A stretch of 64,000 nucleotides of DNA from Blastococcus tunisiensis (GTDB taxonomy: Bacteria > Actinomycetota > Actinomycetes > Mycobacteriales > Geodermatophilaceae), in the NCBI RefSeq assembly GCF_900112815.1, contig NZ_FOND01000013.1, positions 62,001 to 126,000 of the forward strand, given 5' to 3'. Below the pieces are notes generated by a model. That model was not told where the DNA came from. It saw only the letters and a program-made list of their open reading frames with translations, and searched no databases. Position 1 is the stretch's first letter. Every line of letters starts with the position of its first letter. Positions 52,701 through 60,866 of the stretch are shown in pieces. Position numbers and translations under genes: made by a program.

Positions 52701-53636
52701 GTGCCTGCCGCTCCCGATCTTCCCGCCCGCCCCGTCCTCTCCCCCGAGGTCGCCGAGGCCCTGGCCGGCGGACGCCCGGTCGTCGCCCTGGAGAGCACCC
52801 TGCTCGCGCACGGTCTCCCGCGGCCGGAGAACCGCCGGGCCGCGGACGACGTCGAGGCGGCGGTGCGGGCCGGTGGCGCCGTGCCCGCGACGATCGCCGT
52901 CCTGGACGGCGTCCCGCACGTGGGGCTGACCGCCGACGAGGTGGACCGGGTGTGCGCCGATCCCGAGCTGGCCAAGCTGGGCGTCCGGGACCTGCCGGTG
53001 GCCGTGGCCCTGGGACGCAGCGGCGCCACCACCGTCTCGAGCACCGCGCTGCTGGCCGCCGCCGCCGGCATCGACGTCTTCGCCACCGGCGGCCTCGGTG
53101 GGGTGCACCGGGAGTCCGTCGACACCTTCGACGAGTCCGCCGACCTCACGGCGCTGTCGCGCACCTCCCTGGTCGTCGTGTGCGCGGGGGTGAAGTCGAT
53201 CCTGGACGTGCCGGCCACCCTCGAGCGGCTCGAGTCGCTGTCGGTCACCGTGGTGGGGTACCGGACGACGAGCTTCCCCGGGTTCTACGTGGCCGACTCC
53301 GGGTCGGCGCTGGACTGGTCGGTCGCCGATGCGGCCGAGGCCGCCCGGGTGTTCGCCGCCCGGCGGGAGCTGGCGCCGGGCGCCGTGGTGGTCGCCAACC
53401 CGCTGCCGCCCGACCAGCAGCTGGACCCCGGCCTGCACGACCGGGTGATCGCCGGGGCGCTGGCGGCCGCCGGCGAGGCGGGCGTGCGGGGCAAGGACGT
53501 GACGCCGTTCGTCCTGGACCACCTGCACCGCGCCAGCGAGGGGGCCACGCTCGCGGTGAACGTCCGGCTGGTGCTGCGCAACGCCGAGCTCGCCGGGCAG
53601 ATCGCGGCCGAGCTGGCGGGGCTCTCCCACCGATGA
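52701..53636 (+). CDS. psuG: Pseudouridine-5'-phosphate glycosidase
   Basis: 311 residues. It splits pseudouridine 5'-phosphate into uracil and ribose 5-phosphate. Motifs: VALESTLLAHGLPRPENR, GAVPATIAVLDGVPHVGLT, GATTVSSTALLAAAAGIDVFATGGLGGVHR and TSLVVVCAGVKSILDVPATLERLESLSVTVVGYRTTSFPGFY, plus ANPLPPDQQLDP. All match the PsuG family at normal length. GTG 52701 has no ribosome site; CATGAT lies six bases upstream. The PfkB kinase downstream probably supplies its substrate. Confidence 0.95.
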   Translation: MPAAPDLPARPVLSPEVAEALAGGRPVVALESTLLAHGLPRPENRRAADDVEAAVRAGGAVPATIAVLDGVPHVGLTADEVDRVCADPELAKLGVRDLPVAVALGRSGATTVSSTALLAAAAGIDVFATGGLGGVHRESVDTFDESADLTALSRTSLVVVCAGVKSILDVPATLERLESLSVTVVGYRTTSFPGFYVADSGSALDWSVADAAEAARVFAARRELAPGAVVVANPLPPDQQLDPGLHDRVIAGALAAAGEAGVRGKDVTPFVLDHLHRASEGATLAVNVRLVLRNAELAGQIAAELAGLSHR

Positions 53637-53642
53637 TCATCG
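53629..53642. repeat. Palindrome CCGATGATCATCGG over the psuG stop codon
   Basis: A perfect 14-base palindrome; its half CCGATGATCG recurs at 53683-53692, covering the ATG of the next gene. It may affect coupling between the two genes or simply be chance. Confidence 0.35.
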
Positions 53643-53685
53643 GCAGGTGGCTGCTCGACACGCCGGCGGCTTCCGCCGTCCGCCG

Positions 53686-54579
53686 ATGATCGACAGCAGA
53701 CAGCGACCGCGCGTGGTCGTCGTCGGGGACGTCGCCACGGACGTCGTCGTCGTGCTGTCCGGCGAACCGGCGCCCGGCTCCGACCGGCCGGCCGCGATCC
53801 GCACCCGCGGCGGGGGTGCGGGGGCCAACGTGGCGGCGCACCTGGCCCGGCTGGGTGCCGGGACGACGCTGGTGGGCTGCGTGGGCGACGACGCACCCGG
53901 GACAGGGCTCGCGGCGGAGCTGGCCGCCGTCGGCGTCGAGCTGCGGCTGCGCACCGTGCCCGGCACACCGACGGGGACGATCGTCAGCCTGGTGGAGCCC
54001 GGCGGCCAGCGCAGCATGCTGGCCGACCGCGGTGCGAACCTCCGGTTGCGGCCGGCCGACGTCCCCCACCCCGCGCCCGGGGAGCACCTGCACCTCTCCG
54101 GCTACACGCTGCTGGATCCGGGGCCGCGGGCCGCCGGCCTGGCGGCGCTGGAGGCGGCGGCCGATGCCGGGTGCACCGTCTCGCTGGACCCTGCCTCGAC
54201 GGGCCCGCTGGCCGGATACGGGGTGGACAGGTTCCTCGCCGACACCGCCCGGGCGACGATGCTGCTGCCCAATGCCGACGAGGCGCGGCTCCTGACCGGC
54301 TGCGGGGACCCGGGCGACGCGGCGCGGGCCCTGGCCGCGCGCCACCGCATCGTGGCGGTGAGCCTGGGCGCCGACGGCGCGCTGTGGGCGTCGGGCGACG
54401 TCCTGGTGCACCGGCCCACGCACCCGGCCGACGTGGTCGACACCACGGGCGCCGGCGACGCCTTCGCCGCCGGCCTGCTCGCGGCCTGGCTGCGCTCCCC
54501 GGACGACTCCCCCGCGTCGCTGCTCGATGCGGGGCTGGCGCTCGCCGCCGAGGTCGTCCGCCGACCGGGAGCCCGGTAG
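53686..54579 (+). CDS. PfkB-family carbohydrate kinase (probable pseudouridine kinase)
   Basis: 297 residues, ribokinase fold: RVVVVGDVATDVVVVL, GGGAGANVAAHLARLGAGTTLVGCVGDD, and the anion-hole/catalytic motif DTTGAGDAFAAGLLAAW. The Asp in GAGD is the general base. The neighbouring psuG indicates that its substrate is pseudouridine, giving a two-gene nucleoside salvage operon. ATG 53686 is chosen; GTG 53647 in frame is the alternative and neither has a clear ribosome site. Substrate is inferred from context. Confidence 0.85.
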   Translation: MIDSRQRPRVVVVGDVATDVVVVLSGEPAPGSDRPAAIRTRGGGAGANVAAHLARLGAGTTLVGCVGDDAPGTGLAAELAAVGVELRLRTVPGTPTGTIVSLVEPGGQRSMLADRGANLRLRPADVPHPAPGEHLHLSGYTLLDPGPRAAGLAALEAAADAGCTVSLDPASTGPLAGYGVDRFLADTARATMLLPNADEARLLTGCGDPGDAARALAARHRIVAVSLGADGALWASGDVLVHRPTHPADVVDTTGAGDAFAAGLLAAWLRSPDDSPASLLDAGLALAAEVVRRPGAR

Positions 54580-54672
54580 CCTGCGATCACGGCCCGACCG
54601 CGGTGTGATCGCGGTCACCGCACGGCCATCGTGACCTGTTCGTGATTGTCAGTCGACACGTCCCTCCCTAGG

Positions 54673-54691
54673 TTAGGCGAGGCTCACCTAA
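54673..54691. promoter_or_regulatory. IdeR/DtxR iron box
   Basis: TTAGGCGAGGCTCACCTAA matches the 19-bp IdeR/DtxR consensus at 16 of 19 positions by eye, with intact outer TTAGG and CCTAA arms. It lies 34 bases before the binding-protein start codon, so iron-bound repressor would block the siderophore uptake operon. Confidence 0.8.
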
Positions 54692-54724
54692 GCGGTGTGG
54701 CTCTCCAGCTTCCGGAAGGACCCC

Positions 54725-55753
54725 ATGCGCCGCGCACTCCGACTCGCCGCACTCTCCACCGCTGCGCTCCTGGCCGGCGGGCTCGCCGCCTGCTCCTCGG
54801 ACTCCTCCGCCGCCGAGGACACCGCCGGCGGTTCCGCCGACTTCACCCCCGTGACGATCGAGCACGCCTTCGGCAGCACGACGATCGAGTCCGAGCCCGA
54901 GCGCGTGGCGACGGTGCAGTGGGCCAACCACGAGGTCCCCCTCGCGCTCGGCGTCGTCCCGGTCGGCATGGCCGCCGCCAACTTCGGCGACGACGACGGC
55001 GACGGGCTGCTGCCCTGGGTCAGCGAGCGGCTCGAGGAGCTGGACGCCGAGACCCCGGTGCTGTTCGACGAGACCGACGGCATCGACTTCGAGGCGGTCG
55101 CCGACACCGACCCCGACGTCATCCTCGCCGGCTACTCGGGACTGACCCAGGAGGACTACGACACGCTGAGCGAGATCGCTCCGGTCGTCGCCTACCCGGA
55201 GGCGCCCTGGGCGACCCCGTGGCGCGAGATGATCGAGGTCAACGCCGCCGGGATGGGCATGGCCGAGGAGGGCGCGGAGCTCATCGCCGACCTCGAGCAG
55301 GAGATCGCCGACACCGTCGCCGAGCACCCGCAGCTCGAGGGCACGTCGACCATGTTCCTGACCCACGTGGACACCACCGACCTCAGCGAGGTCAGCTACT
55401 ACACGCCCTTCGACACCCGGAGCGCGTTCTTCACCGACCTCGGCCTGGCGACCCCGGCGAGCATCGAGGCGGCCTCGACCGATCCCGAGAAGTTCTCCGG
55501 CACGATCAGCGCCGAGCAGATCGACACCCTGGACGACGTGCAGATCATCGTGACGTACGGCGACCAGGCGCTGGTCGACGCGTTGTCGGCGGACCCGCTG
55601 CTCTCGCAGATGCCCGCCGTCGCCAACGGGGCGATCGTGCTGCTGCCGAACACCCCGCTGGGGACGGCAGCCAACCCGACGCCGCTGGCCATCTCCTGGG
55701 TGCTCGAGGACTACGTCGCCCTGCTGGCCGAGGCAGCCGACAAGGCTGCCTGA
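54725..55753 (+). CDS. Iron-siderophore ABC transporter substrate-binding lipoprotein
   Basis: 342 residues. Signal peptide RRALRLAALSTAALLAGGLAAC with lipobox LAAC. The type III binding fold follows: VTIEHAFGSTTIESEPERVATVQWANHEVPLALGVVPVGM, ETDGIDFEAVADTDPDVILAGYSGLTQEDYDTLSEIAPVVAY and VQIIVTYGDQALVDAL. It captures ferric siderophores outside the membrane. ATG 54725 has GGAAGGA 5-6 bases upstream. First gene of a four-gene operon (binding protein, two permeases, ATPase) under the iron box. The particular siderophore is unknown. Confidence 0.95.
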   Translation: MRRALRLAALSTAALLAGGLAACSSDSSAAEDTAGGSADFTPVTIEHAFGSTTIESEPERVATVQWANHEVPLALGVVPVGMAAANFGDDDGDGLLPWVSERLEELDAETPVLFDETDGIDFEAVADTDPDVILAGYSGLTQEDYDTLSEIAPVVAYPEAPWATPWREMIEVNAAGMGMAEEGAELIADLEQEIADTVAEHPQLEGTSTMFLTHVDTTDLSEVSYYTPFDTRSAFFTDLGLATPASIEAASTDPEKFSGTISAEQIDTLDDVQIIVTYGDQALVDALSADPLLSQMPAVANGAIVLLPNTPLGTAANPTPLAISWVLEDYVALLAEAADKAA

Positions 55754-55763
55754 CGATCACCCG

Positions 55764-56828
55764 GTGACGCTCGCCCCATCCCCCTCCCCGACCCCGGGTG
55801 CCGCCGTCGCGCAGCGCCTGGGGTCGGTGCGGCGCCCGCGGTCGGTCCGGGTGCTGTGGCTGCTCGTCGTGCTGGCGGTGCTGGTCGCGGTCATGACCAC
55901 GTCGGTCGCCGTGGGCTCCCGGGGCGTCGGCTGGTCGGAGATCGTCGCCGCCCTCGGCGGCTCGTCGGAGACGATCGGCGAGGCGGCCGTGACCAAGCGG
56001 ATCCCGCGCACGGTGCTCGCGGTGGTCGTCGGTGCGGCCCTGGGGCTCTCCGGCGCCGTCATGCAGGGCGTCACCCGCAACCCGCTGGCCGACCCGGGTG
56101 TCCTCGGCATCAACATGGGCGCCTCGCTCGCCGTCGTCGTCGGCTTCGCCTGGTTCGGGCTCTTCTCGGCGACCAGCATCGTCTGGACGGCGATCGCCGG
56201 CGCGGCCCTGGCGGCGGTGTTCGTGTACGCCGTCGGCTCCCTCGGCCGCGGCGGGGCCACCCCGCTGAAACTGGCCCTGGCGGGCACGGCCACCTCGGCC
56301 GCCCTCATCTCCTTCCTCACCGCCGTCGCCCTGCCGCGCGGCGACATCGCCGAGAGCATCCAGTCCTGGGAGATCGGCGGCGTCGGTGGCGCCAGCTTCA
56401 GCGGCCTCAGGACGGTGCTGCCGTTCCTGGTGGTGGGGTTCGCCGTCAGCCTGCTGTCGGCGCGGGCCCTCAACTCCCTCGCCCTGGGCGACGAGCTGGC
56501 CGCCGGTCTGGGCGAGCGCGTCGTCCTCGCCCGGGGCGTCGCGGCCCTGGGCTCCGTCCTGCTGTGCGGAGCCGCCACCGCGGTCGCGGGGCCGATCGGC
56601 TTCGTGGGGCTCGTCGTCCCGCACGTGTGCCGGCTCCTGGTCGGGGTGGACCACCGCTGGCTGCTGCCGTTCACGGCGCTCACTGGCGCGTGCCTGCTCA
56701 CCGCCTCCGACGTGGTCGGGCGCATCGTGGCCCGCCCGAGCGAGATCGACGTTGGCATCATCACCGCGCTGATCGGGGCACCGTTCTTCATCGCCATCGT
56801 CCGCCGGCAGAAGGTCCGGGAGCTGTGA
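55764..56828 (+). CDS. Iron-siderophore ABC transporter permease, FecCD family (1)
   Basis: 354 residues, about nine to ten transmembrane helices. RIPRTVLAVVVGAALGLSGAVMQGVTRNPLADPGVLGINMGASLAVV is the FecCD signature; LGDELAAGLGERVVLARGVAAL and AGPIGFVGLVVPHVCRLLVG form the ATPase-contact loop. GTG 55764 follows the lipoprotein stop by ten bases. Its own stop overlaps the second permease start (GTGA). Partner of the next gene as a heterodimeric membrane channel. Confidence 0.95.
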   Translation: MTLAPSPSPTPGAAVAQRLGSVRRPRSVRVLWLLVVLAVLVAVMTTSVAVGSRGVGWSEIVAALGGSSETIGEAAVTKRIPRTVLAVVVGAALGLSGAVMQGVTRNPLADPGVLGINMGASLAVVVGFAWFGLFSATSIVWTAIAGAALAAVFVYAVGSLGRGGATPLKLALAGTATSAALISFLTAVALPRGDIAESIQSWEIGGVGGASFSGLRTVLPFLVVGFAVSLLSARALNSLALGDELAAGLGERVVLARGVAALGSVLLCGAATAVAGPIGFVGLVVPHVCRLLVGVDHRWLLPFTALTGACLLTASDVVGRIVARPSEIDVGIITALIGAPFFIAIVRRQKVREL

Positions 56829-57877
56829 CCGTCGTCGTGCCCCCACCGGCCGCCACCGTCGACGCGGTCGCCCGGAACCGGGTGCGCCGGGCCGGCCGCC
56901 GGCGCGCGGTGATCACCGTCCTGGCGGTGCTGGTCGTGGTCGCGTTCGCGGCGTCGCTGATGATCGGGCGGACCTTCTACCCGCCCGGCGACGTGGTCCG
57001 GGTGGTGCTCGGCCAGGAGGTCCAGGGCGCCACCTTCACCGTCGGCCGGCTGCGGCTGCCGCGCGCGGTCCTCGCGGTCGTGGCCGGGCTGAGCTTCGGC
57101 CTCGCCGGCGTCACCTTCCAGACCATGCTGCGCAACGCGCTCGCCAGCCCGGACGTCATCGGCGTCACCTCGGGAGCCGGCGCGGCGGCCGCCTTCGCCA
57201 TCGTCTTCCTCGGCTGGAGCGGCACGGCCGTCTCGGTGACCGCGATCGTCGCCGCGCTGGCGGTGGCCCTGCTGATGTACGCGCTGGCGTTCACCGACGG
57301 CGTGGTCGGCACCCGGCTGATCCTCATCGGCATCGGCATCGCCGCGATGGCGCGGAGCATCACCTCCTGGGTGCTGTCCGAGGCCGGGGCCTGGGACTTC
57401 GCCGAGGCGCTGCGCTGGCTGACCGGCAGCCTCAACGGCTCGACGTGGGAGGCCACGGTGCCCGCCCTGGTCGCCCTGGTGGTGCTGGCCCCCGTGCTGC
57501 TGGTGCTCACTCGGCAGCTCGGGGCCCTCCAGCTCGGCGACGACACCGCCTCCGCGCTGGGCATCCGCGTGGACCGCACCCGGGTCGTGGCGATCGTGGC
57601 GGCGGTCGGCCTGCTCGCCTTCGCGACGGCGGCGTGTGGTCCGATCGCCTTCGTGTCGTTCCTCGCCGGCCCGATCGCGGCGCGCATCGTGGGGCCGAAC
57701 GGGTCGCTGCTGATCCCGGCCGCGCTGGTCGGGGCGCTGCTGGTGCTCCTGGCCGACCTCGTCGGCCAGTTCGCCCTCGGCACGCGCTTCCCGGTCGGCG
57801 TCGTCACCGGGGTGCTAGGGGCGCCGTACCTCATCTACCTGATCGTCCGCACCAACCGGGCCGGAGGCTCGCTGTGA
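56825..57877 (+). CDS. Iron-siderophore ABC transporter permease, FecCD family (2)
   Basis: 350 residues. RLPRAVLAVVAGLSFGLAGVTFQTMLRNALASPDVIGVTSGAGAAAAFA matches FecCD; LGDDTASALGIRVDRTRVVAIVAAV and CGPIAFVSFLAGPIAARIVGPNGSLL form the second conserved segment. GTG 56825 overlaps the upstream stop and its own stop overlaps the ATPase start, so the three genes are translationally coupled. Confidence 0.95.
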   Translation: MTVVVPPPAATVDAVARNRVRRAGRRRAVITVLAVLVVVAFAASLMIGRTFYPPGDVVRVVLGQEVQGATFTVGRLRLPRAVLAVVAGLSFGLAGVTFQTMLRNALASPDVIGVTSGAGAAAAFAIVFLGWSGTAVSVTAIVAALAVALLMYALAFTDGVVGTRLILIGIGIAAMARSITSWVLSEAGAWDFAEALRWLTGSLNGSTWEATVPALVALVVLAPVLLVLTRQLGALQLGDDTASALGIRVDRTRVVAIVAAVGLLAFATAACGPIAFVSFLAGPIAARIVGPNGSLLIPAALVGALLVLLADLVGQFALGTRFPVGVVTGVLGAPYLIYLIVRTNRAGGSL

Positions 57878-58710
57878 GCGACACCCATTCCCTGACGGCC
57901 GAGCAGCTGACCCTCGGGTACGGCGACCGCACGGTCATCGAGGACCTCGACCTCGTCGTCCCGGCCGGCCGGATCACGGCCATCGTGGGCGCGAACGCCT
58001 GCGGCAAGTCGACGCTGCTGCGCTCGATGTCGCGGCTGCTGGCCCCTCGCGGCGGGCGCGTGCTGCTCGACGGGCGGGCGGTCCACGGCATGCCCGCCAA
58101 GGAGCTGGCCCGCACGCTGGGGCTGCTGCCGCAGTCACCGATCGCCCCGGAGGGGATCACCGTCGCCGACCTGGTCGGTCGCGGCCGTCACCCGCACCAG
58201 GGGATCTTCTCCCGCTGGAGCCGGGAGGACGACGCGGCGGTGGCCGCGGCGCTCGAGGCGACGCAGACGACGGCGCTGGCCGACCGCGCCGTCGACGAGC
58301 TGTCCGGGGGCCAGCGCCAGCGGGTGTGGATCGCGATGGCGCTGGCCCAGCACACCGACGTGCTGCTGCTCGACGAGCCGACCACGTTCCTGGACGTGAG
58401 CCACCAGATCGAGGTCCTCGACCTGCTGACCGACCTCAACCGGACCCGCGGCACCACCGTCGTGATGGTCCTGCACGACCTCAACATGGCCGCCCGGTAC
58501 GCCGACCACCTCGTCGCGCTCGCCGCCGGCCGGGTCCACGCGGCGGGTGCCCCGGCGGACGTGCTGACCGTGGACACCGTGCGCGCGGTGTTCGAGCTGG
58601 AGTGCCGGGTCATCGTCGACCCGACGTCGGGAACCCCGCTGATGCTGCCGATCGGCCGCCACCACATGACGGCGGACGAGCCGGTTGCGGCCGGCGGCCG
58701 GGCCGGCTGA
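57874..58710 (+). CDS. Iron-siderophore ABC transporter ATP-binding protein
   Basis: 278 residues, complete ABC ATPase of the FepC/FhuC type: Walker A VGANACGKST, Q-loop LLPQSPIAPEGITVADLV, the FepC-typical GRGRHPHQGIFSRWSREDD, signature DELSGGQRQRVWIAMALAQ, Walker B VLLLDEPTTFLD and switch VLHDLNMAARYAD. It energises uptake through the two permeases with which it is coupled. Last gene of the iron-regulated operon. Confidence 0.96.
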   Translation: MSDTHSLTAEQLTLGYGDRTVIEDLDLVVPAGRITAIVGANACGKSTLLRSMSRLLAPRGGRVLLDGRAVHGMPAKELARTLGLLPQSPIAPEGITVADLVGRGRHPHQGIFSRWSREDDAAVAAALEATQTTALADRAVDELSGGQRQRVWIAMALAQHTDVLLLDEPTTFLDVSHQIEVLDLLTDLNRTRGTTVVMVLHDLNMAARYADHLVALAAGRVHAAGAPADVLTVDTVRAVFELECRVIVDPTSGTPLMLPIGRHHMTADEPVAAGGRAG

Positions 58711-58724
58711 CCGACGGCGGCGTC

Positions 58725-59057
58725 TCAGCCGTCGATGACGCGGACGGGGCGGCTCTCCAGCACTCGGTCGGGCCGGGCGTCGTAGGCGTTGACGTGCAGC
58801 CGCTTCTTGGGCGGCCGGTCGTTGGCCATGAGCACGGCGACCCACGGCAGGACGGTGCCCAGGAGGACGAAGATCAGCATCAGCCAGACGACCTGGTAGA
58901 AGGCCGCCGCCAGGATGATGGAGACGGCGCGGACCCCCATGGTGATCGCGTAGCGCTTCTTCCGGAAGGCGTGCTGCTCGGCCACGCTCGGCTCGGCCTC
59001 GGTGATGAGCACGGGCTCCGGCCGGCGCTGACGCGGGAACTGCTGGCTCGAGGCCAC
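58725..59057 (-). CDS. DUF3099 membrane protein
   Basis: 110 residues. EPVLITEAEPSVAEQHAFRKKRYAITMGVRAVSIILAAAF and LMLIFVLLGTVLPWVAVLMANDRPPKK define DUF3099: a short cytoplasmic N-terminus and two transmembrane helices. GTG 59057 is preferred because GGAGGG lies 9 bases upstream; ATG 59066 stands only one base from that site. It converges with the iron operon. Function unknown. Confidence 0.88.
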   Translation of the reverse strand: MASSQQFPRQRRPEPVLITEAEPSVAEQHAFRKKRYAITMGVRAVSIILAAAFYQVVWLMLIFVLLGTVLPWVAVLMANDRPPKKRLHVNAYDARPDRVLESRPVRVIDG

Positions 59058-59160
59058 GGGCTCCATCCCTCCACGACCGGGCGTCCGGGGCGCTCCCCGG
59101 GCAGTGCACGGTGCACAACCCATCGTGCCACCGTCTCGCCGCCGATGCTGCCGCCGCCGG

Positions 59161-59643
59161 CTACTTCTGCTTCGCCGCCCGGGCCGCCTGCTTCTGCTCC
59201 TGCTTGAACGCCCGGACCTCGGTCAGCGACTCGGGGCCGGTGATGTCCGCGACGGAGCGCCGCGATCCGTCGAGCCCGTAGTCGCCGGCCGCCTCCCGCC
59301 AGCCCGGCGGCGCGACGCCGTACTGCTTGCCGAGCAGGGCGAGGAAGATCCTCGACTTCTGGGCGCCGAAGCCGGGCAGCTCGTTCAGCCGCCGCAGCAG
59401 GGTCGCGCCGTCCGGCGCATCGGCCCAGAGGTTCTCCGGACGCCCGTCGTACCGCTTCACGAGCAGCCGGCACAGCTCCTGGGTCCGGCCGGCCATGGAG
59501 CCGGGGTAGCGGTGCAGCGCGGGCGGGCCCTGGAAGACGCGGGTCAGCTCCTCGGCGTCCATCCCGGCGAGTTGCCGCGCGTCCAGGGCGTCGACGCCCA
59601 GCCGGTCGGCGAGCAGCCGGGGCGCGCCGAACGCGCGCTCCAT
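59161..59643 (-). pseudogene. HhH-GPD base-excision DNA repair protein, 5'-truncated
   Basis: 160 residues, matching the small actinobacterial HhH-GPD-type base-excision-repair family but lacking its first ~35 residues. The helix-hairpin-helix is LRRLNELPGFGAQKSRIFLALLG. The sequence upstream of the first Met reads DQQFP in frame, i.e. the body of the gene resumes at the DQQ of a LLIGMLLDQQFPMERAF-type N-terminus. Beyond that point native sequence stops at the core GCTGGTC. The missing N-terminus is found three times upstream (60178-60282, 60845-60961, 61621-61770). It might still be translated from ATG 59643, but without the first helix activity is doubtful. Confidence 0.85.
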
Positions 59644-59649
59644 CGGGAA

Positions 59650-59662
59650 CTGCTGGTCTACT
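59650..59662. other. Junction R0: gene body / cassette 1 (left attachment core)
   Basis: The plus strand reads AACTGCTGGTC then TACTGGCC. Up to GCTGGTC the sequence is HhH-GPD gene; beyond it homology to the native 5' end is lost, although a weak L-I-G match at the right codon spacing remains. The same GCTGGTC is the shared left edge of the three 5'-end copies. Confidence 0.65.
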
Positions 59663-59855
59663 GGCCTCCCAATGAGCCTCCACGCCCTTAGGTCGCTCTG
59701 AACGGCGCACTATGGGGCAGCGGGAGTGCTCGCGACCGTGAGGCGACCGCGCGAGAAGACTGGGCTTCTCAGAGCGCCGAGTTGCGGGGCCTTGGCGCGT
59801 CTTCGAGAGTTCGCTTCCAAGATCACGGACTCTCGGCAGGAACGGTGCAGCAGCG

Positions 59856-59951
59856 ATGATCCAAGGCAATGGCTGGTTCGGTGTCCTCCTGTTCTTCGTG
59901 TTCTCCGCTGTTGCGGTCTACCTGGCATACCGGACCTGGAAGAAGCGATGA
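59856..59951 (+). CDS. Tiny membrane protein (31 aa) of cassette 1
   Basis: IQGNGWFGVLLFFVFSAVAV forms one transmembrane helix, followed by the basic tail YRTWKKR. The stop codon overlaps the next start (ATGA), which argues that both are real and co-translated. The ribosome site is weak (AGGAA about 13 bases upstream). It resembles small single-helix peptides such as holin-like or type I toxin-like proteins only in size and polarity. Confidence 0.45.
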   Translation: MIQGNGWFGVLLFFVFSAVAVYLAYRTWKKR

Positions 59952-60109
59952 CCACGTCACTGGCTGGCAATGCCGTCCGCATCTACGCGGGCGCATCAGG
60001 TGGGGACGGCATACCGGTGCCGACGTGGGTTGCCATGTTGGTGGTGATTGCGGCCGTCGCAGCGATTGCGTTCGCCATCAGCCGGTGGATCCGACGCATG
60101 AGGAAGTAG
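59948..60109 (+). CDS. Small membrane protein (53 aa) of cassette 1
   Basis: A short polar N-terminus (TTSLAGNAVRIYAGASGGDG) and one hydrophobic helix (VPTWVAMLVVIAAVAAIAFAI) end in the strongly basic SRWIRRMRK. GGAAG lies 5 bases before the ATG. It is coupled to the 31-residue gene by a 4-base overlap. Two co-translated single-helix proteins with basic C-termini suggest a two-component membrane-active pair; that is inference. Confidence 0.5.
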   Translation: MTTSLAGNAVRIYAGASGGDGIPVPTWVAMLVVIAAVAAIAFAISRWIRRMRK

Positions 60110-60177
60110 GACCGGCTGCGGGCAGGTGTCTCTGAAGCCGCCTTCGGGGCGAAGGAAGGCTGCCGGGAAGTTAGTGG

Positions 60178-60321
60178 CTAAGCACTACGCTGGTCCAGCA
60201 GCATCCCGACCAGCAGGGCGAGCGGATCCCGGCCCAGCAGTTCGTCGGCGGCGTCGTCCTGGGCGATGCGGAGTGTCGGCACACCGAAGATCGTTGCCGC
60301 GCGGCGGGGACACCGCAATCA
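60178..60321 (-). repeat. 5'-end copy R1 of the HhH-GPD gene
   Basis: It starts at the GCTGGTC core (60190) and encodes on the minus strand, from GTG 60282, the peptide VPTLRIAQDDAADELLGRDP followed by LALLVGMLLDQ, then runs into RSA and a stop (60178). This is the expected N-terminus of the truncated gene. Similarity to copy R2 continues about 40 bases past the start codon, into the presumed promoter (GATTGCG is shared). R1 looks the least decayed of the three. Confidence 0.8.
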
Positions 60322-60866
60322 CCTGCCGCCCGGGGCTCCCCTCGACCGCACCGAGGCCGGACGTCGTGCTCCGTGAACCGCCGCCGGGAGGACGTCCGTC
60401 CCGGCCAACCACAGGCCTTCGGCCCTCGCGGGACCCGGTGGTCGGCCACCTAGCGTAAGACTCGCCGACCCTCACTCGACCCCGAGGAGCGCCCGTGCCT
60501 ACTGCACCGCATGACTACGTCGACATGTTCCTCGCGCCGGTGGCGCTGCGGATCGATCAGCGGCTCGAGCAGTTCGCGAGGCTGGATCGCGACGACTTGC
60601 ACAAGCGCATCGTTCTGGAGACGAACAGCGAGGCCGACGACCGGACCCTCCGGGCGCGCGACGTGGTCGAGAGCGTGACGCATCTGCTGGATCTGCACGG
60701 GTGGAACACCAGCTGGGACGACCGCGGCCTCCGGCTGAGTCACGGCCCACACAACCTCGTCCTCGGCGCACCCCCCAACATCACCGCGTACATCGAAGAA
60801 CTCCCATCGGCTGAGTAGCCCTGTCGCCGGAAACGTTCCAGCGATCAGCTGCTTCGTCGACGCATG
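60322..60866. mobile_element. Cassette 2 (about 0.55 kb) carrying an orphan 107-aa gene
   Basis: Lies between 5'-end copies R1 and R2. The left part (60322-60490) has no recognised gene but should hold the cargo promoter; the right end before the core reads GACGCATGTGCTGG. No recombinase gene is present. Confidence 0.5.
60495..60818 (+). CDS. Orphan cargo protein of cassette 2 (107 aa)
   Basis: Soluble alpha/beta protein: FLAPVALRIDQRLEQFARLDRDDLHKRIVLETNSEADD, then ARDVVESVTHLLDLHGWNTSWDDRGLRLSHGPHNLVLGAPPNITAYIEEL. The segment ending in GLRLSHGPHNLVLG looks like a beta hairpin, a helix-plus-sheet domain of unknown type. GTG 60495 has GAGGAG 5-6 bases upstream, so translation is likely. No family was recognised; as the only gene of its cassette it is the presumed selected cargo. 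Confidence 0.6.
   Translation: MPTAPHDYVDMFLAPVALRIDQRLEQFARLDRDDLHKRIVLETNSEADDRTLRARDVVESVTHLLDLHGWNTSWDDRGLRLSHGPHNLVLGAPPNITAYIEELPSAE

Larger units (their letters stand above)
59659..60190. mobile_element. Cassette 1 (about 0.53 kb) carrying two tiny membrane proteins
   Basis: Lies between the broken gene body (R0) and the first 5'-end copy (R1). It is visibly less GC-rich than its surroundings. It contains no integrase or transposase and no obvious terminal inverted repeats; its borders are the two GCTGGTC cores. Because it carries no good copy of the gene 5' end, its insertion appears to be the one that disrupted the repair gene. Confidence 0.55.
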
